Source of the DNA: Henricia sp. BOLD:AAB3569
Lineage: Eukaryota; Echinodermata; Asteroidea; Spinulosida; Echinasteridae
DNA length: 64,000 nt
NCBI GenBank assembly: GCA_037783545.1
Contig: JBBELK010001069.1
Location: 1-64,000 of the forward strand
Direction: 5' to 3'
The notes under the pieces are model-generated. The model worked only from the letters and a program-made list of their open reading frames with translations. It was not told where the DNA came from and made no database searches. A program made the translations under genes and the position numbers. The first letter of the stretch is position 1, and each line of letters starts with the position of its first letter. This document shows, piece by piece, positions 36,901 to 48,741 of this stretch.

Positions 36901-38960
36901 ATTTTTTAGGACAAGTGCGCAATATAGAGAGTTTGGAGCATGCAAAATTTGAAGTTCGTCGGAACGTTTTTCGACTTCCAAATTTGCCGACGTTTGGACC
37001 ACACTTTGACCAAATTGCCGAGCCAAACTGGGGTGGGTCAACGACAGTCCGAAGGACTGAGCATGCGCACGACTCAGGAGTACACCAAAGAGGTGTGTAC
37101 AGACAGCCACGGTTTGCGTGAGCAGTCAGGAAGCCCCAACCCAGTTTTCCCTAAACTTTGAAATTTCTCTGCCATTTCCCGGCGAAAGTCTGTCAATTTT
37201 TTAGGACAAGTGCGCAATATAGAGAGTTTGGAGCATGCAAAATTTGAAGTTCGTCGGAACATTTTTCGACCTCCAAATTTGCCGACGTTTGGACCACACT
37301 TTGACCAAATTGCCGAGGCAAACTGGGGTGCGTCAACGACAGTCCGAAGGACTGAGCATGCGCACGACTCAGGAGTACACCAAAGAGGTGTGTACAGACA
37401 GCCACGGTTTGCGTGAGCAGTCAGGAAGCCCCAACCCAGTTTTCCCTAAACTTTGAAATTTCTCTGCCATTTCCCGGCGAAAGTCTGTCAATTTTTTAGG
37501 ACAAGTGCGCAATATAGAGAGTTTGGAGCATGCAAAATTTGAAGTTCGTCGGAACATTTTTCGACCTCCAAATTTGCCGACGTTTGGACCACACTTTGAC
37601 CAAATTGCCGAGCCAAACTGGGGTGCGTCAACGACAGTCCGAAGGACTGAGCATGCGCACGACTCAGGAGTACATCAAAGAGGTGTGTACAGACAGCCAC
37701 GGTTTGCGTGAGCAGTCAGGAAGCCCCAACCCAGTTTTCCCTAAACTTTGAAATTTCTCTGCCATTTCCCGGCGAAAGTCTGTCAATTTTTTAGGACAAG
37801 TGCGCAATATAGAGAGTTTGGAGCATGCAAAATTTGAAGTTCGTCGGAACATTTTTCGACCTTCAAATTTGCCGACGTTTGGACCACACTTTGACCAAAT
37901 TGCCGAGCCAAACTGGGGTGCGTCAACGACAGTCCGAAGGACTGAGCATGCGCACGACTCAGGAGTACACCAAAGAGGTGTGTACAGACAGCCACGGTTT
38001 GCGTGAGCAGTCAGGAAGCCCCAACCCAGTTTTCCCTAAACTTTGAAATTTCTCTGCCATTTCCCGGCGAAAGTCTGTCAATTTTTTTAGGACAAGTGCG
38101 CAATATAGAGAGTTTGGAGCATGCAAAATTTGAAGTTCGTCGGAACATTTTTCGACCTCCAAATTTGCCGACGTTTGGACCACACTTTGACCAAATTGCC
38201 GAGCCAAACTGGGGTGCGTCAACGACAGTCCGAAGGACTGAGCATGCGCACGACTCAGGAGTACACCAAAGAGGTGTGTACAGACAGCCACGGTTTGCGT
38301 GAGCAGTCAGGAAGCCCCAACCCAGTTTTCCCTAAACTTTGAAATTTCTCTGCCATTTCCCGGCGAAAGTCTGTCAATTTTTTAGGACAAGTGCGCAATA
38401 TAGAGAGTTTGGAGCATGCAAAATTTGAAGTTCGTCGGAACATTTTTCAACTTCCAAATTTGCCGACGTTTGGACCACACTTTGACCAAATTGCCGAGCC
38501 AAACTGGGGTGCGTCAACGACAGTCCGAAGGACTGAGCATGCGCACGACTCAGGAGTACACCAAAGAGGTGTGTACAGACAGCCACGGTTTGCGTGAGCA
38601 GTCAGGAAGCCCCAACCCAGTTTTCCCTAAACTTTGAAATTTCTCTGCCATTTCCCGGCGAAAGTCTGTCAATTTTTTTAGGACAAGAGCGCAATATAGG
38701 GAGTTTGGAGCATGCAAAATTTGAAGTTCGTCGGAACATTTTTCGACCTCCAAATTTGCCGACGTTTGGACCACACTTTGACCAAATTGCCGAGCCAAAC
38801 TGGGGTGCGTCAACGACAGTCCGAAGGACTGAGCATGCGCACGACTCAGGAGTACATCAAAAAGGTGTGTACAGACAGCCACGGTTTGCGTGAGTAGTCA
38901 GGAAGCCCCAACCCAGTTTTCCCTAAACTTTGAAATTTCTCTGCCATTTCCCGGCGAAAG
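35880..38960 (+). repeat. 2.07-kb higher-order repeat of seven monomers, partly two copies
   Basis: TTTTTCAACTTCC occurs near 36376 and 38443, and GAGCGCAATATAGGGAG near 36620 and 38687, both 2067 bp apart. The distance from GACCTTC to GACCTTC across the same stretch is 2362 bp (35438 to 37800) because the first copy has one extra monomer, the GGAACGTTTTTCG type. The marker with the ACATCAAAAAGG change follows in both. This block overlaps the four-monomer repeat, showing several rounds of rearrangement. Confidence 0.83.
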
Positions 38961-39649
38961 TCTGTCAATTTTTTAGGACAAGTGCGCAATATAGAGAGTT
39001 TGGAGCATGCAAAATTTGAAGTTCGTCGGAACATTTTTCGACTTCCAAATTTGCCGACGTTTGGACCACACTTTGACCAAATTGCCGAGCCAAACTGGGG
39101 TGCGTCAACGACAGTCCGAAGGACTGAGCATGCGCACGACTCAGGAGTACACCAAAGAGGTGTGTACAGACAGCCACGGTTTGCGTGAGCAGTCAGGAAG
39201 CCCCAACCCAGTTTTCCCTAAACTTTGAAATTTCTCTGCCATTTCCCGGCGAAAGTCTGTCAATTTTTCAGGACAAGTGCGCAATATAGAGAGTTTGGAG
39301 CATGCAAAATTTGAAGTTCGTCGGAACATTTTTCGACCTCCAAATTTGCCGACGTTTGGACCACACTTTGACCAAATTGCCGAGCCAAACTGGGGTGCGT
39401 CAACGACAGTCCGAAGGACTGAGCATGCGCACGACTCAGGAGTACACCAAAGAGGTGTGTACAGACAGCCACGGTTTGCGTGAGCAGTCAGGAAGCCCCA
39501 ACCCAGTTTTCCCTAAACTTTGAAATTTCTCTGCCATTTCCCGGCGAAAGTCTGTCAATTTTTTAGGACAAGTGCGCAATATAGAGAGTTTGGAGCATGC
39601 AAAATTTGAAGTTCGTCGGAACATTTTTCGACCTCCAAATTTGCCGACG

Positions 39650-39936
39650 TTGTTGTTGTTGTTGTATATTTTATGGCATCTTCGGCAACTAAGGCCCTTT
39701 GTGCCATCAACTATACGGTTTTAGCTTTAACTATACTATATTATCAACTTGAGATGACGAAGAAGGAGTTGCAGTTTTAGAAGTGGGAGGAAAACCCCCA
39801 GAGAAATGCCCCAGGGGAAAACCCACGCGGTCAAGTAGGGACTGCAAACCCAATCCACATACACGCCCCGGATTCGAACCCGGGACCCCAGAGGTGAAAG
39901 GCGAGGAAAGAACCCGTACGCCAACCCGACCGCCCC
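39650..39936 (-). mobile_element. tRNA-derived SINE, lineage A, copy 9
   Basis: 287 bp; target duplications at 39639-39651 and 39937-39949; B box intact. It carries plus-strand CCCTTTGTGCC in place of CCCTTTATGCC, a marker shared only with the next two copies to the right. It opens the run of five SINEs in a 1.18-kb repeat. Confidence 0.9.
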
Positions 39937-40833
39937 ATTTGCCGACGTTTGGACCACACTTTGACCAAATTGCCGAGCCAAACTGGGGTGCGTCAACGAC
40001 AGTCCGAAGGACTGAGCATGCGCACGACTCAGGAGTACACCAAAGAGGTGTGTACAGACAGCCACGGTTTGCGTGAGCAGTCAGGAAGCCCCAACCCAGT
40101 TTTCCCTAAACTTTGAAATTTCTCTGCCATTTCCCGGCGAAAGTCTGTCAATTTTTTTAGGACAAGAGCGCAATATAGAGAGTTTGGAGCATGCAAAATT
40201 TGAAGTTCGTCGGAACATTTTTCGACCTCCAAATTTGCCGACGTTTGGACCACACTTTGACCAAATTGCCGAGCCAAACTGGGGTGCGTCAACGACAGTC
40301 CGAAGGACTGAGCATGCGCACGACTCAGGAGTACATCAAAAAGGTGTGTACAGACAGCCACGGTTTGCGTGAGTAGTCAGGAAGCCCCAACCCAGTTTTC
40401 CCTAAACTTTGAAATTTCTCTGCCATTTCCCGGCGAAAGTCTGTCAATTTTTTAGGACAAGTGCGCAATATAGAGAGTTTGGAGCATGCAAAATTTGAAG
40501 TTCGTCGGAACATTTTTCGACTTCCAAATTTGCCGACGTTTGGACCACACTTTGACCAAATTGCCGAGCCAAACTGGGGTGCGTCAACGACAGTCCGAAG
40601 GACTGAGCATGCGCACGACTCAGGAGTACACCAAAGAGGTGTGTACAGACAGCCACGGTTTGCGTGAGCAGTCAGGAAGCCCCAACCCAGTTTTCCCTAA
40701 ACTTTGAAATTTCTCTGCCATTTCCCGGCGAAAGTCTGTCAATTTTTTAGGACAAGTGCGCAATATAGAGAGTTTGGAGCATGCAAAATTTGAAGTTCGT
40801 CGGAACATTTTTCGACCTCCAAATTTGCCGACG

Positions 40834-41120
40834 TTGTTGTTGTTGTTGTATATTTTATGGCATCTTCGGCAACTAAGGCCCTTTGTGCCATCAACTATAC
40901 GGTTTTAGCTTTAACTATACTATATTATCAACTTGAGATGACGAAGAAGGAGTTGCAGTTTTAGAAGTGGGAGGAAAACCCACAGAGAAATGCCCCAGGG
41001 GAAAACCCACGCGGTCAAGTAGGGACTGCAAACCCAATCCACATACACGCCCCGGATTCGAACCCGGGACCCCAGAGGTGAAAGGCGAGGAAAGAACCCG
41101 TACGCCAACCCGACCGCCCC
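40834..41120 (-). mobile_element. tRNA-derived SINE, lineage A, copy 10
   Basis: 287 bp; target duplications at 40823-40835 and 41121-41133; B box intact. Shares CCCTTTGTGCC with the copies on either side and has a private change AACCCACAGAG for AACCCCCAGAG. Confidence 0.9.
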
Positions 41121-42017
41121 ATTTGCCGACGTTTGGACCACACTTTGACCAAATTGCCGAGCCAAACTGGGGTGCGTCAACGACAGTCCGAAGGACTGAG
41201 CATGCGCACGACTCAGGAGTACACCAAAGAGGTGTGTACAGACAGCCACGGTTTGCGTGAGCAGTCAGGAAGCCCCAACCCAGTTTTCCCTAAACTTTGA
41301 AATTTCTCTGCCATTTCCCGGCGAAAGTCTGTCAATTTTTTTAGGACAAGAGCTCAATATAGAGAGTTTGGAGCATGCAAAATTTGAAGTTCGTCGGAAC
41401 ATTTTTCGACCTCCAAATTTGCCGACGTTTGGACCACACTTTGACCAAATTGCCGAGCCAAACTGGGGTGCGTCAACGACAGTCCGAAGGACTGAGCATG
41501 CGCACGACTCAGGAGTACATCAAAAAGGTGTGTACAGACAGCCACGGTTTGCGTGAGTAGTCAGGAAGCCCCAACCCAGTTTTCCCTAAACTTTGAAATT
41601 TCTCTGCCATTTCCCGGCGAAAGTCTGTCAATTTTTTAGGACAAGTGCGCAATATAGAGAGTTTGGAGCATGCAAAATTTGAAGTTCGTCGGAACATTTT
41701 TCGACTTCCAAATTTGCCGACGTTTGGACCACACTTTGACCAAATTGCCGAGCCAAACTGGGGTGCGTCAACGACAGTCCGAAGGACTGAGCATGCGCAC
41801 GACTCAGGAGTACACCAAAGAGGTGTGTACAGACAGCCACGGTTTGCGTGAGCAGTCAGGAAGCCCCAACCCAGTTTTCCCTAAACTTTGAAATTTCTCT
41901 GCCATTTCCCGGCGAAAGTCTGTCAATTTTTTAGGACAAGTGCGCAATATAGAGAGTTTGGAGCATGCAAAATTTGAAGTTCGTCGGAACATTTTTCGAC
42001 CTCCAAATTTGCCGACG

Positions 42018-42304
42018 TTGTTGTTGTTGTTGTATATTTTATGGCATCTTCGGCAACTAAGGCCCTTTGTGCCATCAACTATACGGTTTTAGCTTTAACT
42101 ATACTATATTATCAACTTGAGATGACGAAGAAGGAGTTGCCGTTTTAGAAGTGGGAGGAAAACCCCCAGAGAAATGCCCCAGGGGAAAACCCACGCGGTC
42201 AAGTAGGGACTGCAAACCCAATCCACATACACGCCCCGGATTCGAACCCGGGACCCCAGAGGTGAAAGGCGAGGAAAGAACCCGTACGCCAACCCGACCG
42301 CCCC
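42018..42304 (-). mobile_element. tRNA-derived SINE, lineage A, copy 11
   Basis: 287 bp; target duplications at 42007-42019 and 42305-42317; B box intact. Shares CCCTTTGTGCC with the two copies to its left and has a private change GAGTTGCCGTTTT for GAGTTGCAGTTTT. Confidence 0.9.
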
Positions 42305-43201
42305 ATTTGCCGACGTTTGGACCACACTTTGACCAAATTGCCGAGCCAAACTGGGGTGCGTCAACGACAGTCCGAAGGACTGAGCATGCGCACGACTCAG
42401 GAGTACACCAAAGAGGTGTGTACAGACAGCCACGGTTTGCGTGAGCAGTCAGGAAGCCCCAACCCAGTTTTCCCTAAACTTTGAAATTTCTCTGCCATTT
42501 CCCGGCGAAAGTCTGTCAATTTTTTTAGGACAAGAGCTCAATATAGAGAGTTTGGAGCATGCAAAATTTGAAGTTCGTCGGAACATTTTTCGACCTCCAA
42601 ATTTGCCGACGTTTGGACCACACTTTGACCAAATTGCCGAGCCAAACTGGGGTGCGTCAACGACAGTCCGAAGGACTGAGCATGCGCACGACTCAGGAGT
42701 ACATCAAAAAGGTGTGTACAGACAGCCACGGTTTGCGTGAGTAGTCAGGAAGCCCCAACCCAGTTTTCCCTAAACTTTGAAATTTCTCTGCCATTTCCCG
42801 GCGAAAGTCTGTCAATTTTTTAGGACAAGTGCGCAATATAGAGAGTTTGGAGCATGCAAAATTTGAAGTTCGTCGGAACATTTTTCGACTTCCAAATTTG
42901 CCGACGTTTGGACCACACTTTGACCAAATTGCCGAGCCAAACTGGGGTGCGTCAACGACAGTCCGAAGGACTGAGCATGCGCACGACTCAGGAGTACACC
43001 AAAGAGGTGTGTACAGACAGCCACGGTTTGCGTGAGCAGTCAGGAAGCCCCAACCCAGTTTTCCCTAAACTTTGAAATTTCTCTGCCATTTCCCGGCGAA
43101 AGTCTGTCAATTTTTTAGGACAAGTGCGCAATATAGAGAGTTTGGAGCATGCAAAATTTGAAGTTCGTCGGAACATTTTTCGACCTCCAAATTTGCCGAC
43201 G

Positions 43202-43488
43202 TTGTTGTTGTTGTTGTATATTTTATGGCATCTTCGGCAACTAAGGCCCTTTATGCCATCAACTATACGGTTTTAGCTTTAACTATACTATATTATCAAC
43301 TTGAGATGACGAAGAAGGAGTTGCAGTTTTAGAAGTGGGAGGAAAACCCCCAGAGAAATGCCCCAGGGGAAAACCCACGCGGTCAAGTAGGGACTGCAAA
43401 CCCAATCCACATACACGCCCCGGATTCGAACCCGGGACCCCAGAGGTGAAAGGCGAGGAAAGAACCCGTACGCCAACCCGACCGCCCC
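43202..43488 (-). mobile_element. tRNA-derived SINE, lineage A, copy 12
   Basis: 287 bp; target duplications at 43191-43203 and 43489-43501; B box intact. It has the usual CCCTTTATGCC, so the change in the three copies to its left arose within this run of repeats. Confidence 0.9.
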
Positions 43489-44384
43489 ATTTGCCGACGT
43501 TTGGACCACACTTTGACCAAATTGCCGAGCCAAACTGGGGTGCGTCAACGACAGTCCGAAGGACTGAGCATGCGCACGACTCAGGAGTACACCAAAGAGG
43601 TGTGTACAGACAGCCACGGTTTGCGTGAGCAGTCAGGAAGCCCCAACCCAGTTTTCCCTAAACTTTGAAATTTCTCTGCCATTTCCCGGCGAAAGTCTGT
43701 CAATTTTTTAGGACAAGAGCGCAATATAGAGAGTTTGGAGCATGCAAAATTTGAAGTTCGTCGGAACATTTTTCGACCTCCAAATTTGCCGACGTTTGGA
43801 CCACACTTTGACCAAATTGCCGAGCCAAACTGGGGTGCGTCAACGACAGTCCGAAGGACTGAGCATGCGCACGACTCAGGAGTACATCAAAAAGGTGTGT
43901 ACAGACAGCCACGGTTTGCGTGAGTAGTCAGGAAGCCCCAACCCAGTTTTCCCTAAACTTTGAAATTTCTCTGCCATTTCCCGGCGAAAGTCTGTCAATT
44001 TTTTAGGACAAGTGCGCAATATAGAGAGTTTGGAGCATGCAAAATTTGAAGTTCGTCGGAACATTTTTCGACTTCCAAATTTGCCGACGTTTGGACCACA
44101 CTTTGACCAAATTGCCGAGCCAAACTGGGGTGCGTCAACGACAGTCCGAAGGACTGAGCATGCGCACGACTCAGGAGTACACCAAAGAGGTGTGTACAGA
44201 CAGCCACGGTTTGCGTGAGCAGTCAGGAAGCCCCAACCCAGTTTTCCCTAAACTTTGAAATTTCTCTGCCATTTCCCGGCGAAAGTCTGTCAATTTTTTA
44301 GGACAAGTGCGCAATATAGAGAGTTTGGAGCATGCAAAATTTGAAGTTCGTCGGAACATTTTTCGACCTCCAAATTTGCCGACG

Positions 44385-44671
44385 TTGTTGTTGTTGTTGT
44401 ATATTTTATGGCATCTTCGGCAACTAAGGCCCTTTATGCCATCAACTATACGGTTTTAGCTTTAACTATACTATATTATCAACTTGAGATGACGAAGAAG
44501 GAGTTGCAGTTTTAGAAGTGGGAGGAAAACCCCCAGAGAAATGCCCCAGGGGAAAACCCACGCGGTCAAGTAGGGACTGCAAACCCAATCCACATACACG
44601 CCCCGGATTCGAACCCGGGACCCCAGAGGTGAAAGGCGAGGAAAGAACCCGTACGCCAACCCGACCGCCCC
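44385..44671 (-). mobile_element. tRNA-derived SINE, lineage A, copy 13
   Basis: 287 bp; target duplications at 44374-44386 and 44672-44684; B box intact. The monomers to its right differ from those after the other four SINEs of the run, so it lies at a recombination edge. It is the last lineage A copy in the window. Confidence 0.9.
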
Positions 44672-47600
44672 ATTTGCCGACGTTTGGACCACACTTTGAC
44701 CAAATTGCCGAGCCAAACTGGGGTGCGTCAACGACAGTCCGAAGGACTGAGCATGCGCACGACTCAGGAGTACACCAAAGAGGTGTGTACAGACAGCCAC
44801 GGTTTGCGTGAGCAGTCAGGAAGCCCCAACCCAGTTTTCCCTAAACTTTGAAATTTCTCTGCCATTTCCCGGCGAAAGTCTGTCAATTTTTTAGGACAAG
44901 TGCGCAATATAGAGAGTTTGGAGCATGCAAAATTTGAAGTTCGTCGGAACATTTTTCGACTTCCAAATTTGCCGACGTTTGGACCACACTTTGACCAAAT
45001 TGCCGAGCCAAACTGGGGTGCGTCAACGACAGTCCGAAGGACTGAGCATGCGCACGACTCAGGAGTATACCAAATAGGTGTGTACAGACAGCCACGGTTT
45101 GCGTGAGCAGTCAGGAAGCCCCAACCCAGTTTTCCCTAAACTTTGAAATTTCTCTGCCATTTCCCGGCGAAAGTCTGTCAATTTTTTAGGACAAGTGCGC
45201 AATATAGAGAGTTTGGAGCATGCAAAATTTGAAGTTCGTCGGAACATTTTTCGACCTCCAAATTTGCCGACGTTTGGACCACACTTTGACCAAATTGCCG
45301 AGCCAAACTGGGGTGCGTCAACGACAGTCCGAAGGACTGAGCATGCGCACGACTCAGGAGTACACCAAAGAGGTGTGTACAGACAGCCACGGTTTGCGTG
45401 AGCAGTCAGGAAGCCCCAACCCAGTTTTCCCTAAACTTTGAAATTTCTCTGCCATTTCCCGGCGAAAGTCTGTCAATTTTTTAGGACAAGTGCGCAATAT
45501 AGAGAGTTTGGAGCATGCAAAATTTGACATTCGTCGGAACATTTTTCGACCTCCAAATTTGCCGACGTTTGGACCACACTTTGACCAAATTGCCGAGCCA
45601 AACTGGGGTGCGTCAACGACAGTCCGAAGGACTGAGCATGCGCACGACTCAGGAGTACACCAAAGATGTGTGTACAGACAGCCACGGTTTGCGTGAGCAG
45701 TCAGGAAGCCCCAACCCAGTTTTCCCTAAACTTTGAAATTTCTCTGCCATTTCCCGGCGAAAGTCTGTCAATTTTTTAGGACAAGTGCGCAATATAGAGA
45801 GTTTGGAGCATGCAAAATTTGAAGTTCGTGGGAACATTTTTCGACCTCCAAATTTGCCGACGTTTGGACCACACTTTGACCAAATTGCCGAGCCAAACTG
45901 GGGTGCGTCAACGACAGTCCGAAGGACTGAGCATGCGCAAGACTCAGGAGTACACCAAAGAGGTGTGTACAGACAGCCACGGTTTGCGTGAGCAGTCAGG
46001 AAGCCCCAACCCAGTTTTCCCTAAACTTTGAAATTTCTGTGCCATTTCCCGGCGAAAGTCTGTCAATTTTTCAGGACAAGTGCGCAATATAGAGAGTTTG
46101 GAGCATGCAAAATTTGAAGTTCGTCGGAACATTTTTCGACCTCCAAATTTGCCGACGTTTGGACCACACTTTGACCAAATTTCCGAGCCAAACTGGGGTG
46201 CGTCAACGACAGTCCGAAGGACTGAGCATGCGCACGACTCAGGAGTACACCAAAGAGGTGTGTACAGACAGCCACGGTTTGCGTGAGCAGTCAGGAAGCC
46301 CCAACCCAGTTTTCCCTAAACTTTGAAATTTCTCTGCCATTTCCCGGCGAAAGTCTGTCAATTTTTTAGGACAAGTGCGCAATATAGAGAGTTTGGAGCA
46401 TGCAAAATTTGAAGTTCGTCGGAACATTTTTCGACCTCCAAATTTGCCGACGTTTGGACCACACTTTGACCAAATTGCCGAGCCAAACTGGGGTGCGTCA
46501 ACGACAGTCCGAAGGACTGAGCATGCGCACGACTCAGGAGTACACCAAAGAGGTGTGTACAGACAGCCACGGTTTGCGTGAGCAGTCAGGAAGCCCCAAC
46601 CCAGTTTTCCCTAAACTTTGAAATTTCTCTGCCATTTCCCGGCGAAAGTCTGTCAATTTTTTAGGACAAGTGCGCAATATAGAGAGTTTGGAGCATGCAA
46701 AATTTGAAGTTCGTGGGAACATTTTTCGACCTCCAAATTTGCCGACGTTTGGACCACACTTTGACCAAATTGCCGAGCCAAACTGGGGTGCGTCAACGAC
46801 AGTCCGAAGGACTGAGCATGCGCACGACTCAGGAGTACACCAAAGAGGTGTGTACAGACAGCCACGGTTTGCGTGAGCAGTCAGGAGCCCCAACCCAGTT
46901 TTCCCTAAACTTTGAAATTTCTCTGCCATTTCCCGGCGAAAGTCTGTCATTTTTTTAGGACAAGTGCGCAATATAGAGCGTTTGGAGCATGCAAAATTTG
47001 AAGTTCGTCGGAACATTTTTCGACCTCCAAATTTGCCGACGTTTGGACCACACTTTGACCAAATTGCCGAGCCAAACTGGGGTGCGTCAACGACAGTCCG
47101 AAGGACTGAGCATGCGCACGACTCAGGAGTACACCAAAGAGGTGTGTACAGACAGCCACGATTTGCGTGAGCAGTCAGGAAGCCCCAACCCAGTTTTCCC
47201 TAAACTTTGAAATTTCTCTGCCATTTCCCGGCGAAAGTCTGTCATTTTTTTAGGACAAGTGCGCAATATAGTGAGTTTGGAGCATGCACAATTTGAAGTT
47301 CGTCGGAACATTTTTCGACCTCCAAATTTGCCGACGTTTGGACCACACTTTGACCAAATTGCCGAGCCAAACTGGGGTGCGTCAACGACAGTCCGAAGGA
47401 CTGAGCATGCGCACGACTCAGGAGTACACCAAAGAGGTGTGTACAGACAGCCACGGTTTGCGTGAGCAGTCAGGAAGCCCCAACCCAGTTTTCCCTAAAC
47501 TTTGAAATTTCTCTGCCATTTCCCGGCGAAAGTCTGTCAATTTTTTAGGACAAGTGCGCAATATAGAGAGTTTGGAGCATGCAAAATTTGAAGTTCGTCG

Positions 47601-48455
47601 GAACATTTTTCGACCTCCAAATTTGCCGACGTTTGGACCACACTTTGACCAAATTGCCGAGCCAAACTGGGGTGCGTCAACACAGTCCGAAGGACTGAGC
47701 ATGCGCACGACTCAGGAGTACACCAAAGAGGTGTGTACAGACAGCCACGGTTTGCATGAGCAGTCAGGAAGCCCCAACCCAGTTTTCCCTAAACTTTGAA
47801 ATTTCTCTGCCATTTCCCGGCGAAAGTCTGTCAATTTTTTAGGACAAGTGCGCAATATAGAGAGTTTGGAGCATGCAAAATTTGAAGTTCGTGGGAACAT
47901 TTTTCGACCTCCAAATTTGCCGACGTTTGGACCACACTTTGACCAAATTGCCGAGCCAAACTGGGGTGCGTCAACGACAGTCCGAAGGACTGAGCATGCG
48001 CACGACTCAGGAGTACACCAAAGAGGTGTGTACAGACAGCCACGGTTTGCGTGAGCAGTCAGGAAGCCCCAACCCAGTTTCCCCTCAACTTTGAAATTTC
48101 TCTGCCATTTCCCGGCGAAAGTCTGTCAATTTTTCAGGACAAGTGCGCAATATAGAGAGTTTGGAGCATGCAAAATTTGAAGTTCGTCGGAACATTTTTC
48201 GACCTCCAAAATTGCCGACGTTTGGACCACACTTTGACCAAATTGCCGAGCCAAACTGGGGTGTGTCAACGACAGTCCGAAGGACTGAGCATGCGCACGA
48301 CTCAGGAGTACACCAAAGAGGTGTGTACAGACAGCCACGGTTTGCGTGAGCAGTCAGGAAGCCCCAACCCAGTTTTCCCTAAACTTTGAAATTTCTCTGC
48401 CATTTCCCGGCGAAAGTCTGTCAATTTTTTTAGGACAAGTGCGCAATATAGAGAG

Positions 48456-48741
48456 TTGTTGTTGTTGTTGTATATTTTATGGCATCTTCGGCAACTAAGG
48501 CCCTTTATGCCATCAACTATACGGTTTTAGCTTTAACTATACTACATTATCAACTTGAGATGACGAAGAAGGAGTTGCAGTTTTAGAAGTGGGAGGAAAA
48601 CCCCCAGAGAAATGCCCCAGGGGAAACCCACGCGGTCAAGTAGGGACTGCAAACCCAATCCACATACACGCCCCGGATTCGAACCCGGGACCCCAGAGGT
48701 GAAAGGCGAGGAAAGAACACGTACGCCAACCCGACCGCCCC
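48456..48741 (-). mobile_element. tRNA-derived SINE, lineage B, copy 2
   Basis: 286 bp; target duplication CAATATAGAGAGTT at 48444-48457 and 48742-48755. It has the lineage B markers (ACTACATTATC, GGGGAAACCC, GAACACGTACG) and is followed by the monomer with the 6-bp deletion. The right-hand monomer has CTCCACATTTG and AATTGACGAGCC, shared with lineage B copy 3 but not with the copy at 25430. Confidence 0.9.

Larger units (their letters stand above)
39650..44882 (+). repeat. 1.184-kb higher-order repeat: one SINE per three monomers, five SINEs in a row
   Basis: SINE starts are at 39650, 40834, 42018, 43202 and 44385, giving steps of 1184, 1184, 1184 and 1183 bp. A full unit is SINE, a GAGCGC monomer with ACATCAAAAAGG and GTGAGTAG, a GACTTCC monomer, and the part-monomer leading to the next SINE. 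The second and third units share GACAAGAGCTC in place of GACAAGAGCGC (near 41347 and 42532). The fifth SINE is followed by a different monomer (GTGCGC, GACTTCC, AGTATACCAAATAGG), which marks the end of the block. SINE density here is the highest in the window. Confidence 0.93.
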
